Shown here piece after piece: positions 18,366 through 27,662 of a stretch of DNA of 64,000 nt; position 1 is the stretch's first letter, and each line of letters starts with the position of its first letter. Source of the stretch: Caballeronia insecticola (GTDB taxonomy: Bacteria > Pseudomonadota > Gammaproteobacteria > Burkholderiales > Burkholderiaceae). A model generated the notes under the pieces. The model did not search any database and was not told the DNA's origin. It was given only the letters and a program-made list of their open reading frames with translations. The DNA lies in NCBI RefSeq assembly GCF_000402035.1, contig NC_021289.1:868001-932000 (forward strand), written 5' to 3'. The translations under genes and the position numbers were made by a program.

Positions 18366-19388
18366 ATGTCCAGCTTTAACGTTGCACTGAATTTCGAAGA
18401 CGGAGTCACGCGCTTCGTCGAATGCAAGGCCGGCGAGAAGGTACTCGATGCCGCCTTTCGCGCCAAAATCAATCTGCCGATGGATTGCTCCGACGGCGTA
18501 TGCGGCACCTGCAAATGCCGCGCCGAAAGCGGCCGTTACGATCTCGGCGACGACTATATCGACGACGCGCTGAGCGAAGACGAGAAGGACAGCGGCCTCG
18601 TCCTCACTTGTCAGATGGTCCCGCAAAGCGATTGCGTGATTGCCGTGCCGGCATCGTCTACAGCATGCAAGACCGAGCAAAGCAAGTTCGCCGCAACCGT
18701 CACGAAGGTCGAGCAGCATAACGATGCGGCCGTCGTGCTTGAACTCGACGTCGATGCCAGCGCGCCCGTCTTTCTGCCGGGACAGTATGTGAATATCGAC
18801 GTGCCCGAGAGCGGGCTGCATCGCTCGTATTCGTTCTCGTCCGCGCCGGGCGAATCGAAGATCAGCTTTCTGATCAAGAAGATTCCCGGCGGCCTCATGA
18901 GCACATGGCTCGAAGCCGCGCGGCCCGGCAACAAGGTGCAGCTGACCGGTCCGCTCGGCAGCTTCTATCTGCGCGCCGTCGAGCGGCCCGTTCTGTTCCT
19001 CGCGGGCGGTACGGGACTCGCGCCCTTCCTCTCGATGCTCGAAGTGCTGACGCGCAACAATCCGCAGCAGCATGTGCATCTGATTTACGGCGTGACGCGC
19101 GACCTCGATCTCGTGCTGGTCGAAGCGATCGAGACATATAAGGCGAAGCTGCCGAACTTCACGTACGCAACGGTCGTGGCCGATGCTGCATCGAGCCATC
19201 CGCGCAAGGGCTGGGTGACGCAGCATATGCCGCCCGAGGCGCTGAACGATGGCGATGTCGATGTGTATCTGTGCGGTCCGCCGCCGATGGTCGATGCCGT
19301 GCGCAAGTATTTCGACGACAACGGCGTCAAGCCCAACAGCTTCCACTACGAGAAGTTCACTCCCAACGCCGCACCGGTGACCGCATGA
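18366..19388 (+). CDS. benC: Benzoate 1,2-dioxygenase electron-transfer component BenC
   Basis: A 340-residue NADH-dependent reductase. An N-terminal plant-type 2Fe-2S ferredoxin domain has C41, C46, C49 and C82. The FAD domain carries the RSYSFSS motif near residue 157 and the NAD domain carries GGTGLAPFLSML near 214. It passes electrons from NADH to the BenA Rieske centre. The start follows benB by 10 bp behind GAGGAAGG, and the stop overlaps benD by four bases. Confidence 0.95.
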   Translation: MSSFNVALNFEDGVTRFVECKAGEKVLDAAFRAKINLPMDCSDGVCGTCKCRAESGRYDLGDDYIDDALSEDEKDSGLVLTCQMVPQSDCVIAVPASSTACKTEQSKFAATVTKVEQHNDAAVVLELDVDASAPVFLPGQYVNIDVPESGLHRSYSFSSAPGESKISFLIKKIPGGLMSTWLEAARPGNKVQLTGPLGSFYLRAVERPVLFLAGGTGLAPFLSMLEVLTRNNPQQHVHLIYGVTRDLDLVLVEAIETYKAKLPNFTYATVVADAASSHPRKGWVTQHMPPEALNDGDVDVYLCGPPPMVDAVRKYFDDNGVKPNSFHYEKFTPNAAPVTA

Positions 19389-20161
19389 ACACGAAACGAT
19401 TTGCTGGCAAGGTGATGGTCGTGACCGGTGCGGCACAGGGCATCGGGCGGGGCGTCGCGCTGCGCGCTGCGGAAGAAGGCGCACGTGTGCTGTTTGTCGA
19501 TCGGGCGGATTTCGTCGCCGAAGTCGCAGCCGAGGCCGGGGACGCGGACACCGCAGGCTTTATCGCCGATCTGGAAACGTATGAAGGCGCTAAAGCGACG
19601 ATGGATTTCGCGGCGCAAAGATTCGGCGGCATCGACATACTCATCAATGGAGTGGGCGGTGCGATCCGCATGCGTCCGTTCGCCGAGTTCGAGCCGGCGC
19701 AGATCGATGCGGAGATTCGCCGATCGCTGATGCCCACGCTCTATGCCTGTCACGCGGTACTGCCGCACTTGCTTGCGCGTGGCGGCGGAACTATCGTCAA
19801 TGTTTCGTCGAATGCGACGCGCGGCATTCGACGCGTGCCCTACTCGGCGGCGAAGGGTGGCGTCAACGCGATCACGCAATCGCTGGCGATGGAATATGCG
19901 GAACAGAATATCCGCGTGGTCGCGACCGCGCCCGGTGGCACGACAGCGCCTGCACGACGCGTTCCGCGCAACGCATCCGGCGACAGCGAGCAGGAGAAAG
20001 CATGGATGAGCGAAGCGGTGAAGCAGGTCACTGATTCCACCTTCTTCAAACGCTATGGCAGCATCAACGAACAGGTCGCGCCGATTCTATTTCTCGCGTC
20101 GGACGAAGCGGGCTATATCACCGGCACCGTGTTGCCGGTTGCGGGCGGCGACACGGGCTGA
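19385..20161 (+). CDS. benD: Benzoate cis-diol dehydrogenase BenD
   Basis: A 258-residue classical short-chain dehydrogenase. The NAD motif is T14-G-x3-G-x-G (TGAAQGIG), and the active site is YSAAK with Y153 and K157. It oxidises and decarboxylates the benzoate cis-diol to catechol, the CatA substrate. Its ATG overlaps the benC stop (ATGA). It is the last gene of the catA-benABCD run; no clear terminator follows. Confidence 0.94.
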   Translation: MNTKRFAGKVMVVTGAAQGIGRGVALRAAEEGARVLFVDRADFVAEVAAEAGDADTAGFIADLETYEGAKATMDFAAQRFGGIDILINGVGGAIRMRPFAEFEPAQIDAEIRRSLMPTLYACHAVLPHLLARGGGTIVNVSSNATRGIRRVPYSAAKGGVNAITQSLAMEYAEQNIRVVATAPGGTTAPARRVPRNASGDSEQEKAWMSEAVKQVTDSTFFKRYGSINEQVAPILFLASDEAGYITGTVLPVAGGDTG

Positions 20162-20324
20162 TGTTCGCAAGCGTCGAGCAGTCTAAAGGGATGTCGTCAT
20201 CGCGAGAATACGCACACATCCGCTCGATGGCGGCACGATCCCGATAGCGCAACACGACGCTGTCGGCACGCATCGCCAGCCGTTCGAGAAGAACCTCGAC
20301 ATACGATGTAGATTGCATTTTCAT
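20118..20324 (-). CDS. Doubtful small ORF (68 aa) overlapping the benD 3' end
   Basis: An open frame on the minus strand encodes a basic 68-residue product (MKMQSTSYVEVLLERLAMRA at the start), preceded by GAGAG. It overlaps benD by 44 bp and no family is recognised. The rest of the 20162-20488 gap holds no other gene I can support. It could equally be chance. Confidence 0.25.
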   Translation of the reverse strand: MKMQSTSYVEVLLERLAMRADSVVLRYRDRAAIERMCAYSRDDDIPLDCSTLANISPCRRPQPATRCR

Positions 20325-20488
20325 GGCGGCTCTCGTCTGACGAGTGATGATCGGATTGCTGCGAATCCATACGACCGATCATGCGCGCCTTGAATGAGCG
20401 AAGAATGAGCAGATGTCGAAAGCGTCGCTACGCGATGTGCGGCCCGCGCCAGGCTGATGCGCGCAACGCTCGAACACCGAAAACCGCG

Positions 20489-20818
20489 TCAATGATGCTC
20501 GAAAAGCGAAATCTTCTTCGCCTTGATCATCGATCTGACCTTGGATACGAACGATGCCTTCGGATCGCTCTTGCACTCTTCGAGCACGGCCGCGCCGACG
20601 GGCTGAGCCGTATCCACCGTGAACGTGTCCGTTTCCTTGACGCCGAGCTTGTCGACGCCCGCGACCCAGTAGACCAGCGCCGGGCGATACGCTTCATCGA
20701 CGGCCGCGTAGTCCGAGCACGTCATTTTCATGGGGCTGACTTTCTTTTCCTGCGCGCTGGCCGCTTGCGATACGGCGACGCAGAGCAAAACGGTGGCGAT
20801 CTTGGCGATGTGCTTCAT
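20489..20818 (-). CDS. HdeA/HdeB-family periplasmic protein
   Basis: A 109-residue protein with a clear Sec signal peptide (MKHIAKIATVLLCVAVSQAASA, cleavage before QEKK). The mature part of ~87 residues has the HdeA pattern: MTCSDYAAVDEAYRPALVYWVAG and the second cysteine in LEECKSDP, forming one disulfide. HdeA-type proteins are periplasmic acid-stress chaperones. The ATG at 20818 follows AAGGAG; longer frames upstream lack a signal peptide at the start. It is monocistronic, and a benABCD link is unlikely. Confidence 0.85.
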   Translation of the reverse strand: MKHIAKIATVLLCVAVSQAASAQEKKVSPMKMTCSDYAAVDEAYRPALVYWVAGVDKLGVKETDTFTVDTAQPVGAAVLEECKSDPKASFVSKVRSMIKAKKISLFEHH

Positions 20819-20915
20819 GGATAACTCCTTGGGGTTGAGAACGACTTGGCGATGTGTCATCTTCGCCCCGCTGAATTAGCCGTGAATTACGCGTTGCGCC
20901 GCCGCATGTCGAGGG

Positions 20916-21830
20916 TCAACGCTTCGTGCGGATTTTCGCGCGCGTCCAGTCCGCGTCACGCGCCAAGGCGACGAAAGCCGCGAGATAGTCGATGGAACGG
21001 TCCGCCTCGCGAACGCCGAGGCAAATCTTCTTCGCGATGCCCTTCTTCCCCAGCTTGAGCGGCGTAAGCGGCATGCGTTCCGCATACTCTTCCGCAAGCC
21101 AGCGCGGCAGCGCCGCCACGCCGCGCCCGCTTGCGACCATCTGCATCATGATGTCGCTGGTTTCGATCACCTTCTGGCGTCGCGGCACGACATTCGCGGG
21201 CGTCAGGAATTGCGTATAGATGTCGAGCCGATCGGTTTCGACCGGATACGTAATGAGCACTTCGGACGCAAGCTGCTCGGGCACGACATAGGCAACGGAT
21301 GCCAACGCGTGCTCCTCGGCCACCACGAGCACTTGCTCGTAATCGAACACCGGCTCGAAACGCAGCCCTGCTTTCTTGAGCGGATCGGGCGTGACGAGCA
21401 CGTCGATGTCGTAGCCGAACAGCGCGCCGACGCCGCCGAACTGGAAGCGTTGCTTCACATCGACATCGACGTCCGGCCAGCTCGCCAGATACGGCGACAC
21501 CACTTTCATGAGCCACTGATAGCACGGATGGCACTCCATTCCGATGCGCAACGTGCCCCGCTCGCCCTGCGCATACTGCTTCATGCGCGCTTCGGCCTGC
21601 TCGAATTGCGGCAGCATGCGGTTGGCAAGACCCAATAGATATTGGCCCGCCTGCGTGAGCCGCATGCTGCGCCCTTCGCGCGTCCAGACCGGCGTGCCGA
21701 GTTGCTGTTCGAGCTTTCTCACCGCATGACTCAGGGCGGACTGCGTGAGATTCAGCACGTCGGCCGCGGCGGTCAGCGATCCCTGCTTCTCGACTTCCCG
21801 CACGACCATCAAGTGACTGCGCTCGAGCAT
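20916..21830 (-). CDS. metR: LysR-type methionine regulator MetR
   Basis: A LysR protein of ~304 residues divergent from metE. The winged helix (LERSHLMVVREVEKQGSLTA; LTQSALSHAVRKLEQQLG) and effector domain (RIGMECHPCYQWLMKVVSPY) match MetR, which uses homocysteine as co-effector to activate metE. The start is placed at the third Met of the frame because MetR proteins begin right before the xExxHL helix; an ATG 18 bp upstream is also possible. The 111-bp intergenic region contains a TATGAA...TTCATA dyad. Confidence 0.88.
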   Translation of the reverse strand: MLERSHLMVVREVEKQGSLTAAADVLNLTQSALSHAVRKLEQQLGTPVWTREGRSMRLTQAGQYLLGLANRMLPQFEQAEARMKQYAQGERGTLRIGMECHPCYQWLMKVVSPYLASWPDVDVDVKQRFQFGGVGALFGYDIDVLVTPDPLKKAGLRFEPVFDYEQVLVVAEEHALASVAYVVPEQLASEVLITYPVETDRLDIYTQFLTPANVVPRRQKVIETSDIMMQMVASGRGVAALPRWLAEEYAERMPLTPLKLGKKGIAKKICLGVREADRSIDYLAAFVALARDADWTRAKIRTKR

Positions 21831-21860
21831 CGCGCTCTCCATGAACAAAGTTAATCGAAG

Positions 21861-21887
21861 TATGAAAATAATCCATTTTTATTCATA
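21861..21887. promoter_or_regulatory. Putative MetR operator in the metR-metE intergenic region
   Basis: TATGAA at 21861-21866 and TTCATA at 21882-21887 form a dyad with a 15-base AT-rich centre. An ATG-N9-CAT LysR-type box lies inside at 21862-21876. The spacing is longer than the classical TGAA-N5-TTCA MetR site, so the exact half-sites are uncertain. Confidence 0.5.
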
Positions 21888-21941
21888 CGTCGAAAATTCT
21901 ATCATCGTCAGCAGTTTCTCTTTAACGGACAACAACGCACG

Positions 21942-24233
21942 ATGGCTACCACGCACAACCTGGGCTTTCCGCGCATCGGCGCCAGACGCGAACTAAAGTT
22001 CGCGCTCGAAAAGTACTGGAAAAACGAATCGTCGCGCGACGAACTGAAAGCCCTCGGCGCGACGCTTCGCGCGCGGCACTGGCACGAACAGGCCGGTCTG
22101 GACTATGTGCCCGCAGGCGATTTCGCGTTCTACGATCAGGTGCTCGACATGAGCTTCACGCTCGGCAATCTGCCCGAGCGCGTGCGCAACTTTCACGGCG
22201 ACGCACTGGACAACTCATTCCGCGTGGCGCGCGGCCGTTCGGCTCAAGGCGCGGAAGAACACGCCGCGTGCTGCAGCGGTGTGGCGGCAGGCGAAATGAC
22301 GAAGTGGTTCGACACGAACTATCACTACATCGTGCCGGAGTTCGATGCGAACACACAGTTCAGCCTCGACGCCTCGCGTCTTATCGAGCAAGTCGGTGAA
22401 GCGCGCGCGCAGGGGCTGAACGCCAAGCCCGTCATCATCGGACCGGTGACGTATCTGTGGCTCGGCAAGGCCAAGGACGACAGCGACAAGCTCGCGCTGT
22501 TGCCGCGCATTCTGCCGGTGTATGCCGCATTGCTCGATCATTTCGCCGCGCTCGGCGTGGACTGGGTGCAGATCGACGAACCCGCGCTCGTCACCGAACT
22601 CGATGCGCGCTGGCGCGATGCATTCGTGACCGCCTACGATGCGCTGTCGGCGCGTCGCGTGCGCGTGCTCGTCGCGACTTACTTCGGGCAGTTGCAGGAG
22701 AACCTTGCGCTCGCGTGCAAGCTGCCGGTGGATGGCCTGCATATCGATGCGATCAACGCGCGTGACGAAATCGAACAGGCCATTGCGCAATTGCCGGATA
22801 CGTCCATGCTCTCAGTGGGCGTTATCAACGGACGCAACATCTGGAAGAGCGATCTCAACGCCACGCTCGACTGGCTCGAACCGTTGCATCGACAACTCGG
22901 CGAACGTCTATGGATTGCGCCGTCGTGCTCGCTGCTGCATGTTCCCGTCGATCTGAACAGCGAAGTCAAGCTCGATGCCGACATCAAATCATGGCTCGCG
23001 TTCGCGGTACAAAAGCTCGCTGAACTCGGCGTGCTCGCCCAGGCGTTGAATCAGGGCCGCGCCGCCGTCGCTAATGCGCTCGCAGAAAATGCCGCCGCCA
23101 TCGCAAACCGGCGCACGTCGCAGCGCGTGCATAACCCGGCGGTACAGGCGTCGCTTGCAAAGATCGATGCGTCGCTCGGCAAGCGTCAGAGCGCCTACGC
23201 ACAGCGCGCGGACAAACAGGCAGCGATGCTCGCATTGCCCGCCTTTCCGACGACGACCATCGGCTCGTTCCCGCAAACGCCTGAAATACGCCATGCGCGC
23301 AGCCAGTTCAAGAGCGGCGCACTCGATGCAGCCGCCTACCGTCAAGCGATGAAAGAGGAAATCACGCGCGCGGTGAGAGAACAGGAATCGCTCGGCCTCG
23401 ACGTGCTCGTGCATGGCGAAGCCGAACGCAACGACATGGTCGAATACTTCGGCGAGCAACTCGAAGGCTATGCGTTCAGCGAGTTCGGCTGGGTGCAGTC
23501 ATATGGCTCGCGCTGCGTGAAGCCGCCGATTCTCTTCGGCGATATCAGCCGCCCGAAAGCGATGACCGTCGAATGGATCGAGTACGCCGCGTCGCAAACC
23601 AGCAAGCCGATGAAGGGCATGCTGACCGGCCCGGTCACGATCCTCAACTGGTCGTTCGTGCGCGACGATCAACCGCGCTCCGTGTCGTGCCATCAACTCG
23701 CGCTCGCGATTCGCGACGAAGTGCTCGATCTGGAACGCGCCGGCGTGCGCATCATTCAGATCGATGAAGCCGCGTTGCGCGAAGGTCTTCCGCTGCGCCG
23801 CTCGCAGTGGAACGACTATCTGCGCTGGGCGGTGGAATCGTTCCGCATCACGGCCAACGGCGTGAAGGACGAGACGCAGATTCACACGCACATGTGCTAT
23901 TCGGAGTTCAACGACATCATCGCGTCGATTGCGGATATGGATGCCGACGTCATCACCATCGAAACGTCGCGCTCCGACATGGAACTGCTCGACGCCTTCG
24001 ATGACTTCGCGTATCCGAATCAGATCGGGCCGGGCGTGTACGACATCCATTCGCCGAACATCCCGAGCCGCGAGCACATTGTCGATTTGATGAAGAAGGC
24101 GGCGGAGCGCATTCCGGCGGAACGTTTGTGGGTGAATCCGGATTGCGGCCTGAAAACGCGTCAGTGGGAAGAGGTCATTCCCGCGCTGCAAAACATGGTG
24201 GCGGCCGCGCACGCGTTGCGACAGTCCGCGTAG
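21942..24233 (+). CDS. metE: Cobalamin-independent methionine synthase MetE
   Basis: A 763-residue enzyme of normal length that transfers a methyl group from 5-methyltetrahydropteroyltriglutamate to homocysteine. The N-terminal folate half starts [20 protein letters not shown]. The C-terminal catalytic barrel has the zinc ligands H650, C652 (THMCYSEF) and C735 (NPDCGLKTR). The divergent metR gene is its expected regulator. No B12 riboswitch is visible in the 111-bp upstream region. An imperfect stem (TTCATTGC/GCAATGAA) after the stop may help termination. Confidence 0.96.
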   Translation: MATTHNLGFPRIGARRELKFALEKYWKNESSRDELKALGATLRARHWHEQAGLDYVPAGDFAFYDQVLDMSFTLGNLPERVRNFHGDALDNSFRVARGRSAQGAEEHAACCSGVAAGEMTKWFDTNYHYIVPEFDANTQFSLDASRLIEQVGEARAQGLNAKPVIIGPVTYLWLGKAKDDSDKLALLPRILPVYAALLDHFAALGVDWVQIDEPALVTELDARWRDAFVTAYDALSARRVRVLVATYFGQLQENLALACKLPVDGLHIDAINARDEIEQAIAQLPDTSMLSVGVINGRNIWKSDLNATLDWLEPLHRQLGERLWIAPSCSLLHVPVDLNSEVKLDADIKSWLAFAVQKLAELGVLAQALNQGRAAVANALAENAAAIANRRTSQRVHNPAVQASLAKIDASLGKRQSAYAQRADKQAAMLALPAFPTTTIGSFPQTPEIRHARSQFKSGALDAAAYRQAMKEEITRAVREQESLGLDVLVHGEAERNDMVEYFGEQLEGYAFSEFGWVQSYGSRCVKPPILFGDISRPKAMTVEWIEYAASQTSKPMKGMLTGPVTILNWSFVRDDQPRSVSCHQLALAIRDEVLDLERAGVRIIQIDEAALREGLPLRRSQWNDYLRWAVESFRITANGVKDETQIHTHMCYSEFNDIIASIADMDADVITIETSRSDMELLDAFDDFAYPNQIGPGVYDIHSPNIPSREHIVDLMKKAAERIPAERLWVNPDCGLKTRQWEEVIPALQNMVAAAHALRQSA

Positions 24234-24298
24234 ATGTTCATTGCAAATGCGATGACGCTCGCGATGCATCACGCAATGAATGGACGACGCCCACGCGA

Positions 24299-26827
24299 TC
24301 AGCCATCGACGAGTTGCCGCACGCGTGCGGCGAGCGTTTCCAGCGCGAACGGTTTGGTCAGCACCTGCATGCCCGGCTCCAAACGGCCATTGCCGATAAC
24401 CGAGTTCTCCGCATAACCGGTGATGAACAGCACCTTCAGATCGGGCCGCGTCTGTCTGCCCGCGTCCGCCATCTGACGGCCGTTCATGCCGCCGGGCAGG
24501 CCCACGTCGCTGATCAGCAGATCGATCCGCACGTTCGACTGCAACAGCTTGAGCCCGGTCACGCTGTCGCCCGCTTCGATGACCGTGTAGCCGAGTTCTT
24601 CCAGCACATCGGTGATGAGCATGCGCACGCTCGGTTCATCGTCGACGACCAGCACGGTCTCGCCCGCCTCGGTGCCCGAGATGGGCGAGGCGTTCTGATC
24701 GAGGGCTTCGCGATCGACATCGCCATAGAAGCGCGGCAAGTAGATGCACACCGTTGTGCCCTGCCCGACTTCCGAATAGATCCGCACCTGACCGCCCGAT
24801 TGTTTGGCGAAGCCGTAGATCATCGAGAGGCCGAGACCGGTGCCCATGCCGATCGGCTTGGTGGTGAAGAACGGATCGAACGCCTTGGCGATGATATCGG
24901 GCGTCATGCCGGTGCCGGTATCCGTCACGCACAGGGAAAGGAACTGGCCTTCCGGCATGTCATGGCTTATGGCCGCGCTGCGATCGATCCATTTGTTCGC
25001 AGTCTCGATGGTGATGCGGCCGCCGTCAGGCATCGCGTCCCGCGCGTTGATGCACAGGTTGAGCAGCGCATTTTCGAGTTGCCCGGAATCGACCAGCGCC
25101 GGCCACAGTCCGGTTGCGCCGACCGCCTCCACGCGAATGCCGGGGCCGACCGTGCGCTGAATCAGATCGGTCATGCCGTTGACGAGCGCGTTCACATCCG
25201 TGGGACGCGGGTCGAGCGTCTGCCGCCGCGAAAACGCCAATAGCCGATGCGTCAGCGCCGCCGCACGACGCACCGCGCCCTGCGCGGCCACGACATATTT
25301 ATCGACATCCGCGACGCGTCCCTGACTCAGCCGTATGCTCAGCAATTGCAGCGAGCCCGACACGCCCGCCAGCAGGTTATTGAAGTCATGCGCGAGCCCG
25401 CCGGTGAGCTGGCCCACGGCTTCCATCTTTTGCGATTGCAGAAGCTGCTCTTCTGCCCGCATCAGTTCGGCGGTGCGCTCGGCCACGCGTTGTTCGAGCG
25501 TGTCGTTCAGCGTCCGCAGCGAAGCCGCCGCGCGATCGCGTTCCTCTTCGACCGCGCGACGCTTGTCCACATCGAGCACGACGCCGGGGAAGGTCAGCGG
25601 CTTGCCGTTCGCGTCGTGGTTCACGCGTCCGTTGGCTTCGATCCAATAGAAAAGTCCGTCCGCGCGCCGCACGCGGTACTGATGCGCGTAATGCCCGCCA
25701 CGCGCGATAGCTTGTTCTATCGCGGCGATCAGGTCCTGACGGTCATCGGGATGCACGTTCGCGATCACTTGAGCAAGGCTCAGGCCGTCGTGTCCTTGCG
25801 CGGGATCGAGGCCGAACGCTTCCGCGAAGGCTTCATCGACGGTAAAGCGGTCGTTGGGCAAGTCCCAAAACCATGTGCCGATGATCGCCCCGGCCGCCAG
25901 CGCGAGTTGCACGCGCAGAATGTTCTGACGCGCGAGCGCCTCACTCGCGCGCAACGCTTCTTCGGACTTCTTGCGCGCCGAAATATCGCGGAACAACACC
26001 GAGACTTGCCGCAGGCTCTGCGGTTCGACGCGCGACGCCGACACTTCGATATGACGTCCCGCGGTCAGGAAATAGCGTTCGAAACGCGTCGGCACGCCAG
26101 TGCGCAGCACGGTGCCGTAAAGCTCGATCCATCGGTCCGCGTCGGTCGGATCGACTTCGCGCAAGGTCTTGCCGACAATGTCGCGAATGCCCGTATGACG
26201 CTCGTAGCCCGGATTCGCTTCGACGTGAACATAGTCGCTGAGCGGACCGTGCGGGCCGTCGAAAAATTCGATGATGCAGAAGCCGTCGTCGATGGCGTTG
26301 AACAGTGCGCTATAGCGCGCCCGCTCGGCTTCGGCGCTTTTCATCGCGCGGCGCAGTTCGAGCGCGGCCATCGTCTGACGCGCGAGCACGCGTAAAGCCT
26401 GCATTTGCACATCGTCGAGACTGCGCGGCTCGTAATCGAGCACACACAGCGTGCCGATAGCCACGCCGTCTTCGGTCTTCAGCAGCGCGCCCGCATAGAA
26501 GCGCAAATGCGGCTCGCCCGTGACGAGCGGATTGCACGCGAAACGCGGGTCCGCGCGTGCATCCGCAACGTAGAGGAACTCTTCTTCCAGCAGCGCCTTT
26601 GCGCAAAACGAGCTTTCTAGCGGCGTCTCGCGCACGCCGAGACCGACCTCCGCCTTGAAGAACTGACGCCCGTCGCCGATGAAATTGACGAGCGCAATCG
26701 GCACGCGGCACAGCGCCGCGGCGAGGTTCGCGATTTCGTCGAAGGCTTGTTCACGGGGGGTGTCCAGAACGTCGTATCGCGACAGCGCAGCCAGGCGAAG
26801 ACTTTCGGAATCGGAAGCGTTATTCAT
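24299..26827 (-). CDS. Hybrid sensor histidine kinase (GAF-PAS-PAS-HisKA-HATPase-REC)
   Basis: An 842-residue soluble kinase without membrane helices. An N-terminal GAF domain (residues ~20-165) is followed by two PAS domains (~180-295 and ~320-435) and a coiled linker. The phospho-acceptor is H480 in GGLAHDFNNLLAG. The ATPase domain has DTGTGMTPD and GTGLGLSMIYG. A receiver domain at the C-terminus has its phosphorylation Asp at D774 in LLISDVGLPGG. It probably senses a cytoplasmic signal by GAF/PAS and relays to a separate phosphotransfer protein or acts through its own receiver. No partner regulator lies beside it. Confidence 0.92.
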   Translation of the reverse strand: MNNASDSESLRLAALSRYDVLDTPREQAFDEIANLAAALCRVPIALVNFIGDGRQFFKAEVGLGVRETPLESSFCAKALLEEEFLYVADARADPRFACNPLVTGEPHLRFYAGALLKTEDGVAIGTLCVLDYEPRSLDDVQMQALRVLARQTMAALELRRAMKSAEAERARYSALFNAIDDGFCIIEFFDGPHGPLSDYVHVEANPGYERHTGIRDIVGKTLREVDPTDADRWIELYGTVLRTGVPTRFERYFLTAGRHIEVSASRVEPQSLRQVSVLFRDISARKKSEEALRASEALARQNILRVQLALAAGAIIGTWFWDLPNDRFTVDEAFAEAFGLDPAQGHDGLSLAQVIANVHPDDRQDLIAAIEQAIARGGHYAHQYRVRRADGLFYWIEANGRVNHDANGKPLTFPGVVLDVDKRRAVEEERDRAAASLRTLNDTLEQRVAERTAELMRAEEQLLQSQKMEAVGQLTGGLAHDFNNLLAGVSGSLQLLSIRLSQGRVADVDKYVVAAQGAVRRAAALTHRLLAFSRRQTLDPRPTDVNALVNGMTDLIQRTVGPGIRVEAVGATGLWPALVDSGQLENALLNLCINARDAMPDGGRITIETANKWIDRSAAISHDMPEGQFLSLCVTDTGTGMTPDIIAKAFDPFFTTKPIGMGTGLGLSMIYGFAKQSGGQVRIYSEVGQGTTVCIYLPRFYGDVDREALDQNASPISGTEAGETVLVVDDEPSVRMLITDVLEELGYTVIEAGDSVTGLKLLQSNVRIDLLISDVGLPGGMNGRQMADAGRQTRPDLKVLFITGYAENSVIGNGRLEPGMQVLTKPFALETLAARVRQLVDG

Positions 26828-26894
26828 TCGATGATGTGTAATCGGTGCGACGGCACTGGAGCAACAAGTGTTCCCGTCGCCCCGCCGTTCTGTT

Positions 26895-27377
26895 TTATGC
26901 CTTGTCGCCTGCTGCGGCGCGTTCGAGCGCCGCGATGTCGATCTTCTTCATCGTCATCATCGCGTCCATGGCGCGCCGGGCGGCATCGCGATCGGAACCG
27001 CCGAAGATATCGAGCAAACGTTTGGGTGTGATCTGCCACGAGAAGCCCCAGCGATCCTTGCACCATCCGCATGGCGCCTCGCGTCCGCCGTTGCCGACGA
27101 CCGCGTTCCAGTAGCGGTCGGTCTCTTCCTGGCTGTCGGTCTGGACCATGAAGCTGATCGCTTCATTCGGCTTGTAATGGGGACCGCCGTTCAGCCCGAT
27201 GAAGCGCTGGCCGAGCACGGTGAATTCGACGGTCAGTTCCGGGCCTTGTCCCACGCCCGGTTTGGCGGATGCATGGCCCGCGCCGACATGGCTGTCGGGG
27301 AACGTCGCGGCGTAGAACTCTGCCGCTTCACGCGCGCGGCCTTCGTCGAACCATAGACAGGTGACAAGTTCGCTCAT
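26895..27377 (-). CDS. VOC-fold protein of the PhnB / 3-demethylubiquinone-methyltransferase-like family
   Basis: A 160-residue protein with the pattern ELVTCLWFDEGRAREAAEFY, LTVEFTVLGQRFIGLNGGPHY, EAISFMVQTDSQEETDRYW, GWCKDRWGFSWQITP and a C-terminal AMDAMMTMKKIDIAALE helix. These are beta-alpha-beta proteins related to glyoxalase/bleomycin-resistance folds, and their biochemical role is mostly unknown; the methyltransferase name is historical. The ATG at 27377 follows AAGGAGA. It is 67 bp downstream, on the opposite side, of the hybrid kinase start and shows no obvious operon. Confidence 0.85.
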   Translation of the reverse strand: MSELVTCLWFDEGRAREAAEFYAATFPDSHVGAGHASAKPGVGQGPELTVEFTVLGQRFIGLNGGPHYKPNEAISFMVQTDSQEETDRYWNAVVGNGGREAPCGWCKDRWGFSWQITPKRLLDIFGGSDRDAARRAMDAMMTMKKIDIAALERAAAGDKA

Positions 27378-27412
27378 CGCACTCTCCTTAAAGAAAGATG
27401 GTGCCGACGATA

Positions 27413-27590
27413 TCACGACGCTTCACGATCCTCGGGAAACAGATGCCGGCTCAAAAAGTCCACGAAGACGCGCACGTTGGGCGGCGTCATGCGTCCCGAC
27501 GACCAGAGCGCGCGGAACGGATCGAGTCGGCGGTGAACTCGCGCAGCACGGCCACGAGCGAGCCATCGGCGCAGCCGCTGCGGGATAATC
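27413..27590 (-). pseudogene. Relic of a LysR-type regulator, C-terminal end only
   Basis: On the minus strand one frame reads DGSLVAVLREFTADS and, after a one-base shift, another continues LDPFRALWSSGRMTPPNVRV and FVDFLSRHLF. This is the usual end of a LysR effector domain (substrate pocket strand, then PxVRxFVDFL helix). Everything upstream, including the HTH, is missing and the remaining part needs a frameshift. It lies between the VOC gene and the HWE kinase. The relic assignment is by pattern only. Confidence 0.6.
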
Positions 27591-27662
27591 ACTGTTACTT
27601 CGGCCGAACCGATTCGGGTATGCTCGACATGATCCCATGCAAGCGAACCTGGATCCGACGAC

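Noticed and set aside
24128-26395. Two long plus-strand open frames across the hybrid kinase.
   Set aside because: Both are His/Arg/Ala-rich shadows of the kinase gene, which has full domain motifs on the minus strand.
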